Assembly: GCA_026785815.1 (NCBI GenBank)
Contig: JAJAZH010000398.1
Coordinates: forward strand, 1 to 7,964
DNA: 7,964 nucleotides
Reading direction: 5' to 3'
From: Ramlibacter sp.
Lineage (GTDB): Bacteria > Pseudomonadota > Gammaproteobacteria > Burkholderiales > Burkholderiaceae_C
Shown: positions 6,699 to 7,964 of the stretch, one piece after another
How the letters are laid out: every line of letters starts with the position of its first letter
Numbering within the stretch: position 1 is the stretch's first letter
Made by a program: the position numbers and the translations under genes
The notes under the pieces: generated by a model
What the model was told of the DNA's origin: nothing
Seen by the model: only the letters and a program-made list of their open reading frames with translations
Databases searched by the model: none

Positions 6699-7729
6699 GG
6701 CCGTCCGACGGGGTGAACCGCAAGGCCGCGGCCCAGTTCACGGCGGACCACATACAGCGGCCTGGCCTTGACCTCCTCGAAGATGCGGGCGATGTATTCG
6801 CCGAGGATGCCAAGGAAGATCATCTGCACGCCCAGGAAGCACAGCAGGCTGACGACGATGGTGGTCCATCCCGAAATCGGGTGGCCCCACAGCAGGTAGC
6901 TCAAGGTCAGGAAGGCGCCGTAGGCCAGGCCTGCCAATGCCATGCAGCCGCCCACCACGGTGACGATGCGCAGCGGCCAGGTCGCGAACGAAGTCAGCCC
7001 GTCCAGCGACAGGTGGACCAGCCGCTGCAGGCCGAAATGGCTGCGGCCATGGGCGCGGGCGTCCGGCTGATAGGGAATGGCCACGGCGTCGAAGCCGATC
7101 CAGGCGTACAGGCCTTTCATGAAGCGGTTGCGCTCGGGCAGGGCCAGCAGGGCGTTCACAGCCGAGCGGTCCATCAGCCGGAAATCGCCGCCGCCCTCGG
7201 GTACCTTGAAGCGGTGGAAGTGATTGAGCAGCGTATAGAACAGCCGCGCTCCCACGCGCTTGACGATGCCCTCCTCATCGCGGTTGGTGCGCACTGCATA
7301 CACCATGTCGGCGCCCTTGTGCCAATGCGCCATCATCTCGGCGATCAGCGCCGGCGGGTGCTGCAAGTCGGCGTCCATGAGCACCACCACGTCGCCGGCA
7401 GCCGCCTCCAGCCCGGCGGTCAGCGCCGCCTCCTTGCCGAAGTTGCGCGACAGCTGGATCACCCGGAAGCCGGGAAGGCCGGCCCAGTCCCGCATCACGG
7501 CCGCCGTTCCGTCGGTGCTGCCGTCGTCGACCAGGATCACCTCCCAGGCCGAGGCCAGAGTCGGGAGCAGCTCGCACAGCAGGGGCAGCACGATGTCGAG
7601 GTTGCGTGCCTCGTTGCGGCATGGAAGCACGCAGGACATGGTCGGGCGGGCGCTGCGGTCCGAACGGGGTTCGGGCGGCAGGCCCTCATCCGTGCTGGCG
7701 AGGAAACGCGCTTCGCGAAGTGTGTCCAT
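6695..7729 (-). CDS. GtrB/ArnC/DPM1-like GT2 polyprenyl-phosphate glycosyltransferase
   Basis: These enzymes transfer a sugar from a nucleotide sugar to undecaprenyl phosphate on the cytoplasmic face, supplying donor for periplasmic transferases. The 344 residues show the GT2 fold: SCVLPCRNEARN (32-43), VILVDDGSTDGT (65-76), the metal-binding DADLQHPP (119-126), GDFRLMD (181-187) and RFMKG (202-206). Two C-terminal membrane helices (~253-277 and ~288-311) are typical of GtrB/YfdH. The start is the ATG at 7727-7729, backed by GGGGA five bases upstream. This leaves about 30 residues before the conserved SCVLP strand, longer than usual in the family; Met31 (7637-7639) is an alternative but has no visible ribosome binding site. 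It is the first gene of a two-gene operon with the ArnT-like gene (4-bp overlap) and is divergent from the RIO kinase across 122 bp. The exact sugar cannot be read from sequence. Confidence 0.88.
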   Translation of the reverse strand: MDTLREARFLASTDEGLPPEPRSDRSARPTMSCVLPCRNEARNLDIVLPLLCELLPTLASAWEVILVDDGSTDGTAAVMRDWAGLPGFRVIQLSRNFGKEAALTAGLEAAAGDVVVLMDADLQHPPALIAEMMAHWHKGADMVYAVRTNRDEEGIVKRVGARLFYTLLNHFHRFKVPEGGGDFRLMDRSAVNALLALPERNRFMKGLYAWIGFDAVAIPYQPDARAHGRSHFGLQRLVHLSLDGLTSFATWPLRIVTVVGGCMALAGLAYGAFLTLSYLLWGHPISGWTTIVVSLLCFLGVQMIFLGILGEYIARIFEEVKARPLYVVRRELGRGLAVHPVGRP

Positions 7730-7734
7730 GGGAT

Positions 7735-7739
7735 TCCCC
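7735..7739 (-). promoter_or_regulatory. Ribosome binding site of the GT2 gene (GGGGA)
   Basis: Read on the minus strand, GGGGA ends five bases before the ATG at 7729. It decides the start against the long upstream-extended frame (to 7861) and the internal Met31. Confidence 0.5.
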
Positions 7740-7770
7740 GAAAGGCCCTTCAGTAGGTTCTGTTGACTTA

Positions 7771-7780
7771 AAGCCGGCTT
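7771..7780. promoter_or_regulatory. 10-bp perfect palindrome in the divergent intergenic region
   Basis: AAGCCGGCTT is its own reverse complement and lies in the most AT-rich stretch of the 122-bp gap between the GT2 gene and the RIO kinase gene, just after a TTGACT (7763-7768, + strand) that resembles a -35 box. It could be an operator serving either gene, but a 10-bp palindrome can arise by chance. The rest of the gap shows no other clear signal apart from the -10-like element at 7841. Confidence 0.2.
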
Positions 7781-7840
7781 AACGCCCGATCTTACGGAAC
7801 GTGGCGAACCCTCAACGAGCAGCATACAGCCCGTGCAGGG

Positions 7841-7846
7841 GACAAT
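7841..7846 (+). promoter_or_regulatory. Candidate -10 element of the RIO kinase gene
   Basis: GACAAT (4/6 match to TATAAT) within GGGACAAT ends only 6 bases before the ATG at 7852, which would put the transcript start at or next to the start codon. The same 8-mer precedes recQ. AGGGGA at 7837-7842 could instead act as a Shine-Dalgarno sequence with a longish 9-base spacer, in which case the promoter lies further upstream. Confidence 0.3.
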
Positions 7847-7851
7847 GCGGG

Positions 7852-7964
7852 ATGAAAGCACCCGCCCGCCTGCAGTCCCTGATCGACGAGGGTCTGATCG
7901 ACACCGTGGTGCGCCAGCTCATGAGCGGCAAGGAAGCGATGGTCTACGTGGTCCGGCGCGGCGA
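7852..7964 (+). CDS. RIO1-like serine/threonine protein kinase (PA4780-like), 3' end missing
   Basis: Only the first 37 full codons are in the window. The protein begins MKAPARLQSLIDEGLIDTVV, an N-terminal helical lead like that of the bacterial PA4780-type RIO1 kinases. It continues with LMSGKEAMVYVV, which matches the RIO phosphate-binding loop (xGKEAxVY). No stop is reached before the window end. The catalytic and metal-binding motifs lie beyond the edge and cannot be checked. The ATG at 7852 fits the family start. It is divergent from the GT2 gene and probably unrelated to it in function. The family call rests on this short but characteristic segment. Confidence 0.75.
   Translation, partial: MKAPARLQSLIDEGLIDTVVRQLMSGKEAMVYVVRRG

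Noticed and set aside
5247..6716. Open frame of 489 codons on the + strand
   Set aside because: Antisense to the ArnT-like gene; Gln/Arg/Gly-rich with no recognisable fold, and the opposite strand carries clear ArnT motifs.
5139..7729. Standard aminoarabinose (arn) operon
   Set aside because: ArnC-like and ArnT-like proteins are present, but no arnB, arnA, arnD, arnE or arnF is seen, and the neighbouring deacetylase is YdjC-type rather than ArnD-type.
4799..7729. Phage-type gtrABC serotype-conversion cluster
   Set aside because: Phage clusters run gtrA-gtrB-gtr in one direction next to integrase/att. Here the orientations differ and no integrase, tRNA or phage gene is present.
7730..7861. 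N-terminal extension of the GT2 frame up to 7861
   Set aside because: Would overlap the start of the RIO kinase gene and run through the AT-richer intergenic region. The ATG at 7729 has a GGGGA ribosome binding site.

Overview
The window is GC-rich, densely coding bacterial chromosome. The gene content fits a gammaproteobacterium, most likely of the Xanthomonadales/Lysobacterales group. Evidence for this is the stand-alone homocysteine-binding module of methionine synthase, the RIO1-like kinase resembling Pseudomonas PA4780, and a full RecQ with one HRDC domain. The genus cannot be told from the sequence alone. No RNA gene, CRISPR array, insertion sequence, integrase or prophage gene is visible.

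Left part (1-3924): the C-terminal part of an exported-type S41 serine peptidase (+) runs into recQ (-), and the two overlap at their 3' ends. RecQ is divergent from a 358-residue MetH homocysteine-binding domain gene (+), with only 61 bp between them. That domain gene ends where the homocysteine domain of full-length MetH normally ends. The folate, cobalamin and reactivation modules are not in the window.

Middle and right part (3906-7729): four genes handle polyprenyl-linked sugars. They are a ChbG/HpnK (YdjC) deacetylase (-), a GtrA-type small membrane flippase-like protein (+), an ArnT-like (GT83/PMT superfamily) membrane glycosyltransferase (-) and a GtrB/ArnC/DPM-like GT2 polyprenyl-phosphate glycosyltransferase (-). 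The last two form an operon with a 4-bp GTGA overlap. Known families suggest a pathway: GtrB loads a sugar onto undecaprenyl phosphate, the YdjC protein may deacetylate an N-acetyl sugar, GtrA may help flip it, and the ArnT-like enzyme transfers it to a periplasmic acceptor. This resembles the Francisella FlmF2-NaxD-FlmK route that puts galactosamine on lipid A, and is the most interesting system here. The sugar and acceptor are inferred, not shown.

Right edge (7852-7964): the start of a RIO1-like protein kinase gene (+), cut by the window end.

Architecture: all three convergent gene pairs overlap at their 3' ends (14, 19 and 56 bp). In two of them an inverted repeat begins exactly 6 bases after the + strand stop codon. 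Several genes lack a convincing Shine-Dalgarno sequence and instead have a -10-like hexamer 6-11 bases before the start codon, which suggests leaderless or near-leaderless mRNAs.
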